Assembly (NCBI GenBank): GCA_023393065.1 | Contig: JAEWMX010000013.1 | Location: 1-64,000 of the forward strand | DNA length: 64,000 bases | Direction: 5' to 3' | Source of the DNA: Bacillota bacterium | GTDB taxonomy: Bacteria; Bacillota_I; Bacilli_A; RFN20; CAG-826 | Part shown: piece by piece, positions 1 through 7,495 of the stretch | How the letters are laid out: each line of letters opens with the position of its first letter | Position numbering within the stretch: the stretch's first letter is position 1 | Position numbers and translations under genes: made by a program | Notes under the pieces: generated by a model | The model's input: the letters and a program-made list of their open reading frames with translations, nothing else | What the model was told of the DNA's origin: nothing | Database searches by the model: none

Positions 1-54
1 TTTGTTAAGATGCTCTTCACACATTCTCAACTTTTCTTTCATCGTTATTCGCAT
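1..54 (-). CDS. transposase N-terminus (partial)
   Basis: An open frame starts with ATG at 54 and continues off the left edge; a second in-frame ATG is at 42. The 18 visible residues (MRITMKEKLRMCEEHLNK) resemble the start of HTH-type transposases of low-GC bacteria, but that is recognition of style rather than of a domain. A weak AAGGA lies inside the hairpin arm just upstream. The neighbouring terminal repeats support a transposase. Confidence 0.45.
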   Translation of the reverse strand, partial: MRITMKEKLRMCEEHLNK

Positions 55-117
55 AAAAAATAGCTTCCTTCCTGGTCAGGTATTTCAATTATACCTTTCT
101 CCAAGATTTGGAAGCTA
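55..117 (-). terminator. hairpin plus T-run guarding the transposase start
   Basis: On the minus strand the arm TAGCTTCC (117-110) pairs with GGAAGCTA (68-61), and the inner arms GGTAT (95-91) and ATACC (83-79) also pair. Six T residues follow directly and abut the ATG at 54. It can act as an intrinsic terminator against outside transcription and can also bury the weak ribosome site. Confidence 0.5.
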
Positions 118-159
118 ATTCAGACAACTTTGGCTTTATCGTTCAATATTAATACAAAT

Positions 160-229
160 CCGACACTTGGATATTTGACCCGACAGTAGTTTGCTATTTC
201 CCCGACAGCACATAAGTCTCTACCCGACA
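160..229 (-). repeat. four TGTCGG direct repeats
   Basis: On the plus strand CCGACA occurs at 160-165, 180-185, 202-207 and 224-229, so the period is 20, 22 and 22 bases, about two helical turns. Three copies extend to CCCGACA. They lie at the end of the insertion sequence and are probably transposase-binding sites. Confidence 0.6.
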
Positions 230-276
230 TAAGGTTTTTACCATAAATTTCCACGCGTAAAGCGGCTAAAAAACCT

Positions 277-495
277 TTATTTATAAATGACTTTTATTAA
301 TTTTGCGCCTGATTTGATGCTTGATGCATCAATGTCTCTACCTACATATATGTCAAAATGGTGTTTACACTTGAGGCACTCAACTTCAAAACTACCATAG
401 TCGTTTGCTCCTCCTGGATACCACACTTGATCAATAAGAATATCATTCCCACACTCAGGACATTTAGCTAAAACAGAAGCTCTTTCAGTGAACAT
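277..495 (-). CDS. small zinc-ribbon protein, function unknown
   Basis: A 72-residue protein with CPEC near residue 12 and CLKC near residue 40, a standard two-knuckle zinc ribbon, and no membrane segment. A GGAG ribosome site precedes the ATG (minus strand AAAGGAGATAAATA). It lies between the insertion sequence and the serine recombinases, so it could belong to the prophage end or to the host flank. No specific function can be assigned. Confidence 0.6.
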   Translation of the reverse strand: MFTERASVLAKCPECGNDILIDQVWYPGGANDYGSFEVECLKCKHHFDIYVGRDIDASSIKSGAKLIKVIYK

Positions 496-578
496 TATTT
501 ATCTCCTTTATATTTAAATATACTTTACCATATTACAGTTAAAATCATAAATCGGGTTGTGATAACAGTTCCTCATTT

Positions 579-2144
579 TTAAATTATAACCGTGTTTTCG
601 ATACCTGAGTAATAGATGAATTTGATGGTGTTATTGTGTTGGACTATCGCCTTATCAAGCAGCAAACTCCATAGTTTGCTCGAAAATTCAGTAACAACGG
701 GTCCAGCGTTCTTGAGATTCATCGCAAACACCTCGACTCTTTTTATTGCTGCACATTTGCGTTCAACGCGATGTTCTTCAATCTTGAATCTCTCTACCAA
801 GTCTTCATATTTTGCTGTGTATAAATCGATTTGCTCTTGGCTCATGTGAGGATTCTTTTTTACAAGTTCAACGACCACTTCGATTTCGGCGTTAAGCTTA
901 GTGGCTTCTTTTTCTGGTGTTTCATCGTTTTTCAATGTCTCAACGGCTAATTTGCAATCATCTAAAACCTGAGTTCGATCTAATTGATTTAATGAGTCAA
1001 GGAACGCCTGTTTAATTTGTTCTTCTTTCAATGTTGGTGTTTGACATTTTTGCTTGCTACTAAACTTGTGATTACATTGATACACAGTTTTTCGATATTT
1101 GTCGGTCGAGTGCCACACCTTCTGGCCATAAATTGCTCCACAATCGCCGCATCTCACTTTGCTTGAAAACACAGTGATTCCAGAATGCTTAAACGATGGT
1201 TGCTTTCTTCTAGCGGTTTCGATTTGTACCATTTCCCATTCTTCCACGGGAATAATCGCTTCATGGGAGTCTTTAATGTAATATCTTGTGAGTTCGCCAT
1301 TGTTCTTTTTTGTTTTATGGGATAAATAGTCAGTGACAAAGGTTTTCTGAAGAAGGGCATCTCCTTTATATTTTTCGTTTGAAAGGATGCTGATGATTGT
1401 TGATGCTCTCCATGTACATACTAGGTTACCGTTCTCATCCACTTTTCTAGTCGGTGTTGGAATCCTGTCTTCTGTTAATTCTTTGGCAATTTGATGGGTT
1501 GATTTACCCTCAAGATACTCACTAAAAATTCTTCTTACAATTTCAGCTTGTTCCTTGTTCACAATCAGTCTTCCGTTTTTCCCCTTATCGAATCCTAAAA
1601 AGCTACTATAACCAATTGAGTATTTACCATCGCTCATTCGCTTTCTGATACCCCACGTTACGTTTTCAGAAATCGACCTAGACTCTTCTTGGGCTAAGCT
1701 GGACATAATAGTTAATAGTAATTCGCCACTTGAGTCTAAAGTGTTTATGTTTTCCTTCTCAAATATCACTCCAACGCCGATTGCTTTAAGCTTTCTAATG
1801 GTGATTATTGAATCAACTGTGTTTCGAGCAAATCTTGATACCGATTTAGTGATGATTAGGTTTAGCTTTCCGTTTTGTGCATCCGCAATCATTTCCTGGA
1901 AGGCTTCTCGGTTTTTTGTCGATGTTCCGGATATTCCTTCATCGGCATAAACCCTTACAAGCTCCCATTGGGGGTTCTCTATGATCTTCTTTGTATAATA
2001 GCTAACTTGAGCTTCAAACGAGGTGTACTGCTCATCACTATCTGTTGAAACGCGGGCATAGGCTGCTACTTTTATCTTGTTAGCAGCCGATAGTTGTAGT
2101 TTCGTGTCTTTGTTGATCTTTTGCGGAATAACTTCAATTTGCAT
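579..2144 (-). CDS. large serine recombinase (integrase) 1
   Basis: A 521-residue site-specific recombinase. The resolvase-type catalytic domain has the nucleophile in YARVS (Ser about 33), the active-site arginine region SVSRFARNTVD, and the EESRSISENV helix. A Recombinase domain follows (residues about 175-300), then a zinc ribbon beginning CGDCG near 331 with partner cysteines near 360-372, then a coiled-coil C-terminus. It catalyses phage integration and/or excision by serine-DNA linkage. Its start overlaps the end of the upstream recombinase by 11 bases, so the two are probably translated together. It is the last gene of the recombination operon. Confidence 0.95.
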   Translation of the reverse strand: MQIEVIPQKINKDTKLQLSAANKIKVAAYARVSTDSDEQYTSFEAQVSYYTKKIIENPQWELVRVYADEGISGTSTKNREAFQEMIADAQNGKLNLIITKSVSRFARNTVDSIITIRKLKAIGVGVIFEKENINTLDSSGELLLTIMSSLAQEESRSISENVTWGIRKRMSDGKYSIGYSSFLGFDKGKNGRLIVNKEQAEIVRRIFSEYLEGKSTHQIAKELTEDRIPTPTRKVDENGNLVCTWRASTIISILSNEKYKGDALLQKTFVTDYLSHKTKKNNGELTRYYIKDSHEAIIPVEEWEMVQIETARRKQPSFKHSGITVFSSKVRCGDCGAIYGQKVWHSTDKYRKTVYQCNHKFSSKQKCQTPTLKEEQIKQAFLDSLNQLDRTQVLDDCKLAVETLKNDETPEKEATKLNAEIEVVVELVKKNPHMSQEQIDLYTAKYEDLVERFKIEEHRVERKCAAIKRVEVFAMNLKNAGPVVTEFSSKLWSLLLDKAIVQHNNTIKFIYYSGIENTVII

Positions 2145-3441
2145 GGTTTGCTCCTTTCAAGCTATCTATTGCATTCTTTCTTGCCTGCTCTCTCATTTCC
2201 TTCGTCCAGGATTCTGCTCTAGATTTAAAGTTCCAATCTTTAACAATGCATGTGCCTTTCTTAAAGTGAAACTCAACCTTTTTTCCAGGTAGTGCAATCA
2301 TATAATCTACTTTGTCTAAGAATTTCTCCTTCCTAAATTCATCAAGTCCAAGTGTCTCAGTGGCCATCCTATACAACTCAAATTCGGGTATTTGTTGATT
2401 GTGGCATTCGATACCTATGTTGTTTATTTTATTTTGGCAATGATAGTAGGCTTTTTCCTTAGTCTTTCTTCTTCTAAAATATCCACCACAATTCGCGCAT
2501 CTAATAACATGAGTGAATGGATATAAGGTGGCGTTCCCTTTAGGGGCAGTTTTAAATTGTTCACTTCTAATAGACATCATCGTTTGCGCTTTTTCAAAAT
2601 CTATTTTAGATATAATTCCCTGGTGATTATCCCGAACCAGATATTGGGAATGTTCTCCGTTATTCTTTAATTTCTTTTTGGTTATGTGATTTTGACGATA
2701 CGTCTTTTGTAGTAACAAATCGCCAGTGTATGTAAGGTTAGTTAGGATCTGGTCGACACTGTTAACTCGAAAGCTTTTATTGTTCAATGTTCGATAACCA
2801 TGTCTATTTAAGAATTTAGCAATTTGAAGTTTTCCGTTTCCTTTTAAACATAGAGCAAAAACAAGCTTAACTACGATGGCTTCGTCGGGGATGATCGTTA
2901 CTACTCTGTTTTTGATCTCATAACCTAAGGCACGATTATGAGGTGGCTTTCCTTCCTGCATATCTTTCCTAATCTTCCATTTTATGTTCTCGCTCATCGA
3001 CCTGGATTCTTCCTGAGCAAAACTAGCGTATAGCGAAAGTAACAACTCCCCTTCATAGGAAAGAGTGTGGATGTTTTGTTCCTCAAAGAAAACATCAATA
3101 CCAAGATCTTTAAAAAGGCGGCTTGTAGTAAGAAGGTCGACAGTGTTGCGTGCGAATCTAGATACTGACTTAACAAGCACGATGTCAAACTTACGAGCTT
3201 TGGCATCTTCTACCATCTTTTGAAATCCAGGCCGATTAGCTTTCGTTCCGGTCAGCCCTTCATCAGAATACATGCCAGCGTATTCCCACTTAGGATTGTT
3301 CTTTATTAGCTTTGAATAATAGGCTATTTGATATACTAACGAGTTCAGCATTGATTCTTTATCAAGCGAAACACGAGCGTATGCACATACCCTCTTTCTT
3401 GGTTCAATTTTCTTCAGTGGCTCAATGATTTTAATGTTCAT
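2134..3441 (-). CDS. large serine recombinase 2
   Basis: A 435-residue recombinase with the same layout as its neighbour: catalytic serine in YARVS (about 25), SVSRFARNTVD, EESRSMSENI, a Recombinase domain (about 170-290), and a zinc ribbon from CANCGGYF near 313 to a distal cysteine pair. The two proteins share family and motifs but are clearly diverged. Paired serine recombinases are known in other elements (for example CcrA/CcrB of SCC). Here the partner might control direction, act as a second subunit, or be redundant; the sequence does not decide. Confidence 0.94.
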   Translation of the reverse strand: MNIKIIEPLKKIEPRKRVCAYARVSLDKESMLNSLVYQIAYYSKLIKNNPKWEYAGMYSDEGLTGTKANRPGFQKMVEDAKARKFDIVLVKSVSRFARNTVDLLTTSRLFKDLGIDVFFEEQNIHTLSYEGELLLSLYASFAQEESRSMSENIKWKIRKDMQEGKPPHNRALGYEIKNRVVTIIPDEAIVVKLVFALCLKGNGKLQIAKFLNRHGYRTLNNKSFRVNSVDQILTNLTYTGDLLLQKTYRQNHITKKKLKNNGEHSQYLVRDNHQGIISKIDFEKAQTMMSIRSEQFKTAPKGNATLYPFTHVIRCANCGGYFRRRKTKEKAYYHCQNKINNIGIECHNQQIPEFELYRMATETLGLDEFRKEKFLDKVDYMIALPGKKVEFHFKKGTCIVKDWNFKSRAESWTKEMREQARKNAIDSLKGANHAN

Positions 3442-3493
3442 TTTAAATACATTTCCTTGTCACCATATTCACTCTAAAGAGTGAAACTAGCAA

Positions 3494-3664
3494 CTAAAAG
3501 GAACGAAAAATAGACTTGTTTTTAACCCCATACTTTTCAGCGACCTTTTGTTCAACTTTCTCAAAAGAACTCTGATCAATTTCCCCTTTTTTAAGCATCG
3601 TTTCAAAGACAGAAATCGATAGTAAATAACGTTCAAGATTTCTTTCATAAGTGGTTTTTCCCAT
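3494..3664 (-). CDS. SHOCT-like small protein of the recombination module
   Basis: The frame is open further upstream, but the credible protein starts at ATG 3664 (MGKTTYERN) and has 56 residues. Its core MLKKGEIDQSSFEKVEQK matches the short helical SHOCT-type proteins commonly found just before serine recombinases in Firmicute elements. The start overlaps the end of the HTH/zinc-finger gene by 20 bases, suggesting translational coupling. The role is unknown; it may bind DNA or help oligomerisation. Confidence 0.6.
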   Translation of the reverse strand: MGKTTYERNLERYLLSISVFETMLKKGEIDQSSFEKVEQKVAEKYGVKNKSIFRSF

Positions 3665-4022
3665 GAGATTTATTTGCACAGGAACGACTGCAAAACCTGT
3701 TATTTCTAAATGAAACTGAAGTGAACTCTTTTCTACAAAACTCACAAACACGAGACACCATTTTCTTGGGTCCAAAACGCTTGTGCCATTTATAACGACA
3801 CTTGTCATCACAAAATGCCCTGGTGACTCCACCATGTTTCTTATTAGGAATTTTGATCTCTTTTCCACACATGCGGCAATAAGCATAAGCTTGTATATCT
3901 TTGTTTGATTTAATTAGATCAGCGATCGTTGAAAAATGAATGCCAATTATCTCTGCAATTTGCCGAGTTGATTTTCCAACTCTATTTAGTTCCAAAATTT
4001 TATTTTTTTTATCAATCGTCAT
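3645..4022 (-). CDS. HTH and zinc-finger regulator-like protein of the recombination module
   Basis: A 125-residue protein starting at ATG 4022; AGGAG lies nine bases upstream, while the in-frame ATG at 4031 would have no spacing to it. An N-terminal HTH (GKSTRQIAEIIGIHFSTIAD) is followed by two cysteine pairs: CRMC with FCDDKC, and CEFC with FCSRSC. This HTH plus paired zinc fingers is the usual upstream partner of SHOCT/serine-recombinase cassettes in clostridial mobile elements, where it is often labelled sigma-70-like. It probably regulates the recombinases. Confidence 0.7.
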   Translation of the reverse strand: MTIDKKNKILELNRVGKSTRQIAEIIGIHFSTIADLIKSNKDIQAYAYCRMCGKEIKIPNKKHGGVTRAFCDDKCRYKWHKRFGPKKMVSRVCEFCRKEFTSVSFRNNRFCSRSCANKSHGKNHL

Positions 4023-4093
4023 TCCGTGCATCTCCTTTCATTACTACACACATCGAATGGCGATTTTTGGGGGTGTTTTTAATATTAAAAATG

Positions 4094-4130
4094 AAAAAAA
4101 CCTCCAACGGATTATTTCATCCGTGGAGGC
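4094..4130 (-). terminator. intrinsic terminator before the recombination module
   Basis: On the minus strand CCTCCACGGAT pairs with ATCCGTTGGAGG (one bulge) around a short loop and is followed by seven T residues. It would end the transcript of the candidate structured RNA. Confidence 0.75.
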
Positions 4131-4250
4131 TGCCATCTTATAGTAGTGGCAACTGTACTCTTCCTTTTTTTGTGCCCAAGGTACCCAGCACACCACGCCC
4201 TTTACAGACTAATGGATCGGCCAGAGGTCGAGAGCATTCATGACTGCTCA
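4094..4250 (-). ncRNA. candidate structured non-coding RNA
   Basis: The minus strand between two terminators has no usable reading frame but holds several perfect short stems in order: GAGCA/TGCTC, GTGC/GCAC around GGTACC, TGCCA/TGGCA, then the terminator hairpin. A TATAGT box sits just before the first stem, so a transcript of about 150 nt starting near 4247 is plausible. It is visibly richer in G+C than its flanks. No known RNA family was recognised. It could also be a leader or an att/packaging-related site. Confidence 0.45.
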
Positions 4251-4293
4251 CTATATAAATAGGGGAGAAATCTTAAAAATGTACACAAAATTT

Positions 4294-4319
4294 AAAAAAG
4301 CCCTCAAATTAATGAAGGC
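4294..4319 (-). terminator. terminator after the lysis genes
   Basis: On the minus strand GCCTTC and GAGGGC pair (one wobble) around ATTAATTT, followed by six T residues, 26 bases beyond the holin stop. It ends the late operon. Confidence 0.7.
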
Positions 4320-4345
4320 GGTTGTCTTTAAGGTTGATGATTAGG

Positions 4346-4729
4346 CTAAGCGATGTGTTTTAGAGTATTAATCGTTGCTTCGATTTGTACAGTTAGCCAG
4401 GCGCTAGCGTCACCATAGTTTTTTTCTATGTATTTTATTGTTTCGCTCGATAGTTGTGACAAGGCGATTTCCTTTGCACGATTAAGAGCCACTTCTTGAG
4501 CAGACTGATTAAATGCGCCGTTCTTCTTAAGCGCATCAACATACGTTTGAAATACGGTTTTAACAGAGTTAAGGACGATCGTTGATGCTTCAGCGATGAT
4601 CTTCGCCGACTTCTCATTGTCGATTTTTGCACCAATCCACTGGATCAATTTTGTGCCTAGTAATGTGATGAGCGGGATAACAACGGCTGTAACAACGACA
4701 GAAATAATGCTAATAATAATTTCATCCAT
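4346..4729 (-). CDS. phage holin, LLH-type
   Basis: A 127-residue protein with one N-terminal membrane helix (about residues 5-27) and an amphipathic helical remainder ending near a YGDASAWL segment. This is the layout of the LLH/phage_holin_6 family. It would form inner-membrane holes at the end of infection. It is the last gene of the late operon, 3 bases after the XhlA-like gene, and a terminator follows. No endolysin gene is found next to it. Confidence 0.75.
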   Translation of the reverse strand: MDEIIISIISVVVTAVVIPLITLLGTKLIQWIGAKIDNEKSAKIIAEASTIVLNSVKTVFQTYVDALKKNGAFNQSAQEVALNRAKEIALSQLSSETIKYIEKNYGDASAWLTVQIEATINTLKHIA

Positions 4730-4732
4730 AGA

Positions 4733-5053
4733 TTAAATGCCTCCTTTTCCATGTAGATGCTTATTCCGAATATGCTCTTCGAACTTAGTTGCTAAATTAG
4801 AAGTTTCGGATTCGACCTTTATAAGTCTTCCGTCTAGATCGTTATAACGTTCCTCGAGTTTGTCGAGCGTCTTCTCGATACGATCAATTGATGACTTAAT
4901 ATAACCAACGTCAGAGATTAATACTCCTTCACTTTTTCCGATCTGTTTCTGATCACCACGATCATTACGTCGAAACGCTAATATCGCGAAAAATATTGAT
5001 GAGATTGTTCCTAGTACACTGATGAATGCTAGGACTGTTGATGTCGTGTCCAT
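4733..5053 (-). CDS. XhlA-like membrane/coiled-coil lysis-region protein
   Basis: 106 residues: an N-terminal membrane helix (about 8-28), a short basic linker (RRNDRGDQK), then a long heptad-type coiled coil (about 50-95). This resembles XhlA-type lysis accessory proteins and similar membrane-anchored phage coiled coils, although in XhlA the membrane segment is C-terminal. It lies between the nucleotidyltransferase-like gene (25-base overlap) and the holin, which supports a role in lysis. Confidence 0.5.
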   Translation of the reverse strand: MDTTSTVLAFISVLGTISSIFFAILAFRRNDRGDQKQIGKSEGVLISDVGYIKSSIDRIEKTLDKLEERYNDLDGRLIKVESETSNLATKFEEHIRNKHLHGKGGI

Positions 5054-5658
5054 TTGTTCACTTCCTCCCTCTCTAAAAATGTTTTAAGATACTCCAAGAT
5101 TTCCCTAAAATTGACCCGATGTTTTTCTAAGTTTACTTGTTTGTTTTTATATTCGATGATGAGATCTCTGTCTTTCTCGCTTAGGTAATATTCAAACCTT
5201 CCTGTCGCTTGGTAATGCTCAATTAAGGAGCGAACTCGGTAGAGGTTATAGAGCGATTTTTCATTAATAAGACCTTCAAAGCAGGCCGTAAAATACTCGA
5301 CATTTACCCTTAACCAGGCAGTCAGATACTTGTCCCAATCAATCTTAATGATCTTATAAAATTCTTCTTTAAACTCCTCGGCAATAAATTCGATATTCTC
5401 AGAAGCTAAAAGCGTATTATCCATCCATAGTAAGTAGTAATCTAAAACCCGTTTATCAAAATGAAGCGCGCGTTTAAACGGTTCTACACCGAATAGAAAG
5501 AAGTCAACTTTCTCCCGCTTTTCTAATCTGATGTCCTGGTAGTTTTTAAGAATAACGACATAGTCCTTATCGCTATCATCATTTTGTACGCCATGAATAT
5601 AGGATCCACAGCGATAGATGGCGAGGACTTTCTTACCATAAAACTTATCGGGTAACAT
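5029..5658 (-). CDS. nucleotidyltransferase-like protein in the lysis module
   Basis: 209 residues. The N-terminus carries GSYIHGVQNDDSDKDYVVI, the GSxxxG and SDxD pattern of MNT/RlaP-type nucleotidyltransferases, in which two acidic residues bind metal. The rest is helical and charged. Such enzymes transfer nucleotides to proteins, RNA or small molecules; the substrate here is unknown. It overlaps both neighbours (receptor protein upstream, XhlA-like downstream), so it is part of the late operon. An odd location for such an enzyme. Confidence 0.65.
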   Translation of the reverse strand: MLPDKFYGKKVLAIYRCGSYIHGVQNDDSDKDYVVILKNYQDIRLEKREKVDFFLFGVEPFKRALHFDKRVLDYYLLWMDNTLLASENIEFIAEEFKEEFYKIIKIDWDKYLTAWLRVNVEYFTACFEGLINEKSLYNLYRVRSLIEHYQATGRFEYYLSEKDRDLIIEYKNKQVNLEKHRVNFREILEYLKTFLEREEVNKWTRHQQS

Positions 5659-6424
5659 AGCATTTTCCTGGTAGATGCGCGGCAGAATACGGAGAAACGA
5701 TCAGTCCGGATGATGTTAATTGAATCCCGACATCGTACCAGGTGCCATTAAACTTATATTGATAAACCGCCCCACTACCGGAAGCCGCAGCAGTTGAGAA
5801 AACGACATTCCAACCCGCCACAAAAACGTTACCGAAGCCATTACTTGCGTTCCCAGAATGGATACCACTATAGGTAAAGAACCGGCCACTAACGCTACTG
5901 TACGTTCCTTGATAGGCTGGACCATATTGACTATTGATACTTGCTCGTTGTGCGAGGTCACGATCTTCTGCGAGGAAGTCAGGACTATGAATTTTAGGAG
6001 CATCGTAATTACCGTCCAGGGTGAGTGATGACGCGGTTTTTGTGTATCGGGCTACTGGTAGTTCATAAATGAGACCACCAAGCTGAAGGTTTTCTTGGAT
6101 TAGGGAAGGATAACCGGATGGCGTCTCCTTCTTCTCAAGTGAAACGGTATTGTTTCCAAGATCAAAACAAATGACGACATAGCCATAAGCATTACCATCA
6201 AGCGCAACTGCGATTTTAGTATTCGATTCAACATAAACGCGACGTCCATAAACCTGCACGTATCCGCTTGAAAGAATAAGATAGTTATTGCTCGTCGTTA
6301 CATTCACGTTCCCGCCAAGTCCATAGATCCTGCCGTTGAGGTTTGATGCCATGAAGTGATTACAGTCAGCATCTTGTTTAGATGATACTGAGGCGGAGTC
6401 AAAAGTGATTTTTATTAAGGCCAT
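5645..6424 (-). CDS. baseplate/receptor-binding-type tail protein
   Basis: A 259-residue protein rich in Gly, Ser, Tyr and beta-strand patterns, with an N-terminal segment (GGNVNVTTSNNYLILSSG, then VYGRRVYVES) often seen at the start of Firmicute phage receptor-binding or baseplate proteins. The C-terminal half looks like a beta-rich head domain. It is downstream of the tail fibre-type gene and probably sits at the tail tip for host recognition. No enzymatic motif was seen. Confidence 0.6.
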   Translation of the reverse strand: MALIKITFDSASVSSKQDADCNHFMASNLNGRIYGLGGNVNVTTSNNYLILSSGYVQVYGRRVYVESNTKIAVALDGNAYGYVVICFDLGNNTVSLEKKETPSGYPSLIQENLQLGGLIYELPVARYTKTASSLTLDGNYDAPKIHSPDFLAEDRDLAQRASINSQYGPAYQGTYSSVSGRFFTYSGIHSGNASNGFGNVFVAGWNVVFSTAAASGSGAVYQYKFNGTWYDVGIQLTSSGLIVSPYSAAHLPGKCYVTR

Positions 6425-6425
6425 G

Positions 6426-7487
6426 TTAGGTCCCCCTTCGGTTGATTAATTTAAGTTTGTCAGTGAGCGAAATACGGTGTTCTCCAAGCGTGATTGTGCC
6501 TTGCCTAAAAGTCCCCTTGTAGACCATTTTTGTGACAATCGTTTCATAGGTTTTCTTCGGTGTGACAAAGCTCACAAACGTGCCAACCGATAGTTCGCTC
6601 AAAGCCTCAATTTTGTTTGCTAGGAACGAAAAATCAAACGTTATATTGTGTTCTAAAGATGAATCAATAAGCGCGGAGGTCGCTTTTGTTAATAATGATG
6701 AATAATCACTGTCTGCATAAAACTCGCATTTAAAGCTCACTTTTTCGATTCGTTTTAACGAGCTAGCATTCGTGCTTATCGTTCCATCATTCAAAAGATA
6801 ATAAGAAACGACACTCGTCCGGAGAACGTTATCAGACTTTGGATAAAAGATAATCTTATTTAAGGCATTAGCATTCGTGTCTGAAATAACTAGATTTGAA
6901 ATGGTTCCTAAATCGCTTTTTATCGTTAAACCCTTAGTCACCGCCACTACCCTGATTTTGATATTTGAAATGACCCCATTAACGATGATCAACTCATAGG
7001 CTAGTCGTATACCATAGGTCTTTGAAAACTCCTCGACTAATTTAAGAATGTTTACTTTTTTATCCGCTTCGTAACTGAGGGTTCCTGTTTTATTGATCAT
7101 TATTTCAGTTAGCAGATAGGATAAATTCTGTTTAGCATCCAAACTCGAACGAAAATGCGTATTAATGAGATTGATGAGGAATTGTGAAATGTTTCCAGTG
7201 TAGGAATAAACCGGGACCTCAACGTCAAATTTAGATAGAAAATCCTTCGTTGATAATTTGATGTATCGCTCATCAATCTTCTCGATTGAAGTAATAATTC
7301 CAATATAGAAGTAATCGGACTCTCTTACAACAAGGTAATCGCCAACATCCGCATTGAGGCTTTCCTTATTAACATGAAAAGTTGATGACTGCGGGACAAG
7401 GGCGTCGAGGACGATTTCAAAATCATCACTAGCAAAGGCATAATCAATCACCTTTAAAGTTTGCTCATTCAAAAATACAATTTGCAT
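6426..7487 (-). CDS. tail/baseplate protein (gp37-like or Tal-like)
   Basis: A 353-residue protein. The start is ATG 7487 because GGAGG lies 6 bases upstream, whereas the longer frame would overlap the previous gene without a ribosome site. It is beta-rich with segments such as GDYLVVRES and SVGTFVSFVTPKKTYETIV, typical of siphophage tail proteins placed right after the Dit protein (ReqiPepy6 gp37-like). It likely forms the tail hub or tip. No peptidase motif was recognised. Confidence 0.6.
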   Translation of the reverse strand: MQIVFLNEQTLKVIDYAFASDDFEIVLDALVPQSSTFHVNKESLNADVGDYLVVRESDYFYIGIITSIEKIDERYIKLSTKDFLSKFDVEVPVYSYTGNISQFLINLINTHFRSSLDAKQNLSYLLTEIMINKTGTLSYEADKKVNILKLVEEFSKTYGIRLAYELIIVNGVISNIKIRVVAVTKGLTIKSDLGTISNLVISDTNANALNKIIFYPKSDNVLRTSVVSYYLLNDGTISTNASSLKRIEKVSFKCEFYADSDYSSLLTKATSALIDSSLEHNITFDFSFLANKIEALSELSVGTFVSFVTPKKTYETIVTKMVYKGTFRQGTITLGEHRISLTDKLKLINRRGT

Positions 7488-7495
7488 AGATCCTC

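Larger units (their letters stand above)
1..229 (-). mobile_element. insertion sequence, end fragment (rest lies outside the window)
   Basis: On the minus strand this reads TGTCGGG at the outer end, then three more TGTCGG copies every 20-22 bases, an AT-rich leader, a strong hairpin, and an ATG opening a reading frame that leaves the window at base 1. Multiple sub-terminal repeats next to a terminal motif are typical transposase-binding sites. The family cannot be named with certainty because only 18 codons of the transposase are visible. The outer edge at about 229 is inferred from the outermost repeat; no target duplication can be checked without the other end. Confidence 0.55.

Noticed and set aside
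160..229. CRISPR-like repeats at the left edge
   Set aside because: Repeat cores are six to seven bases and lie at an insertion sequence end; they fit transposase-binding sites.
3494..3886. A 130-residue protein starting at 3886
   Set aside because: Its first 74 residues are the out-of-frame shadow of the HTH/zinc-finger gene; only the last 56 residues look like a real protein.
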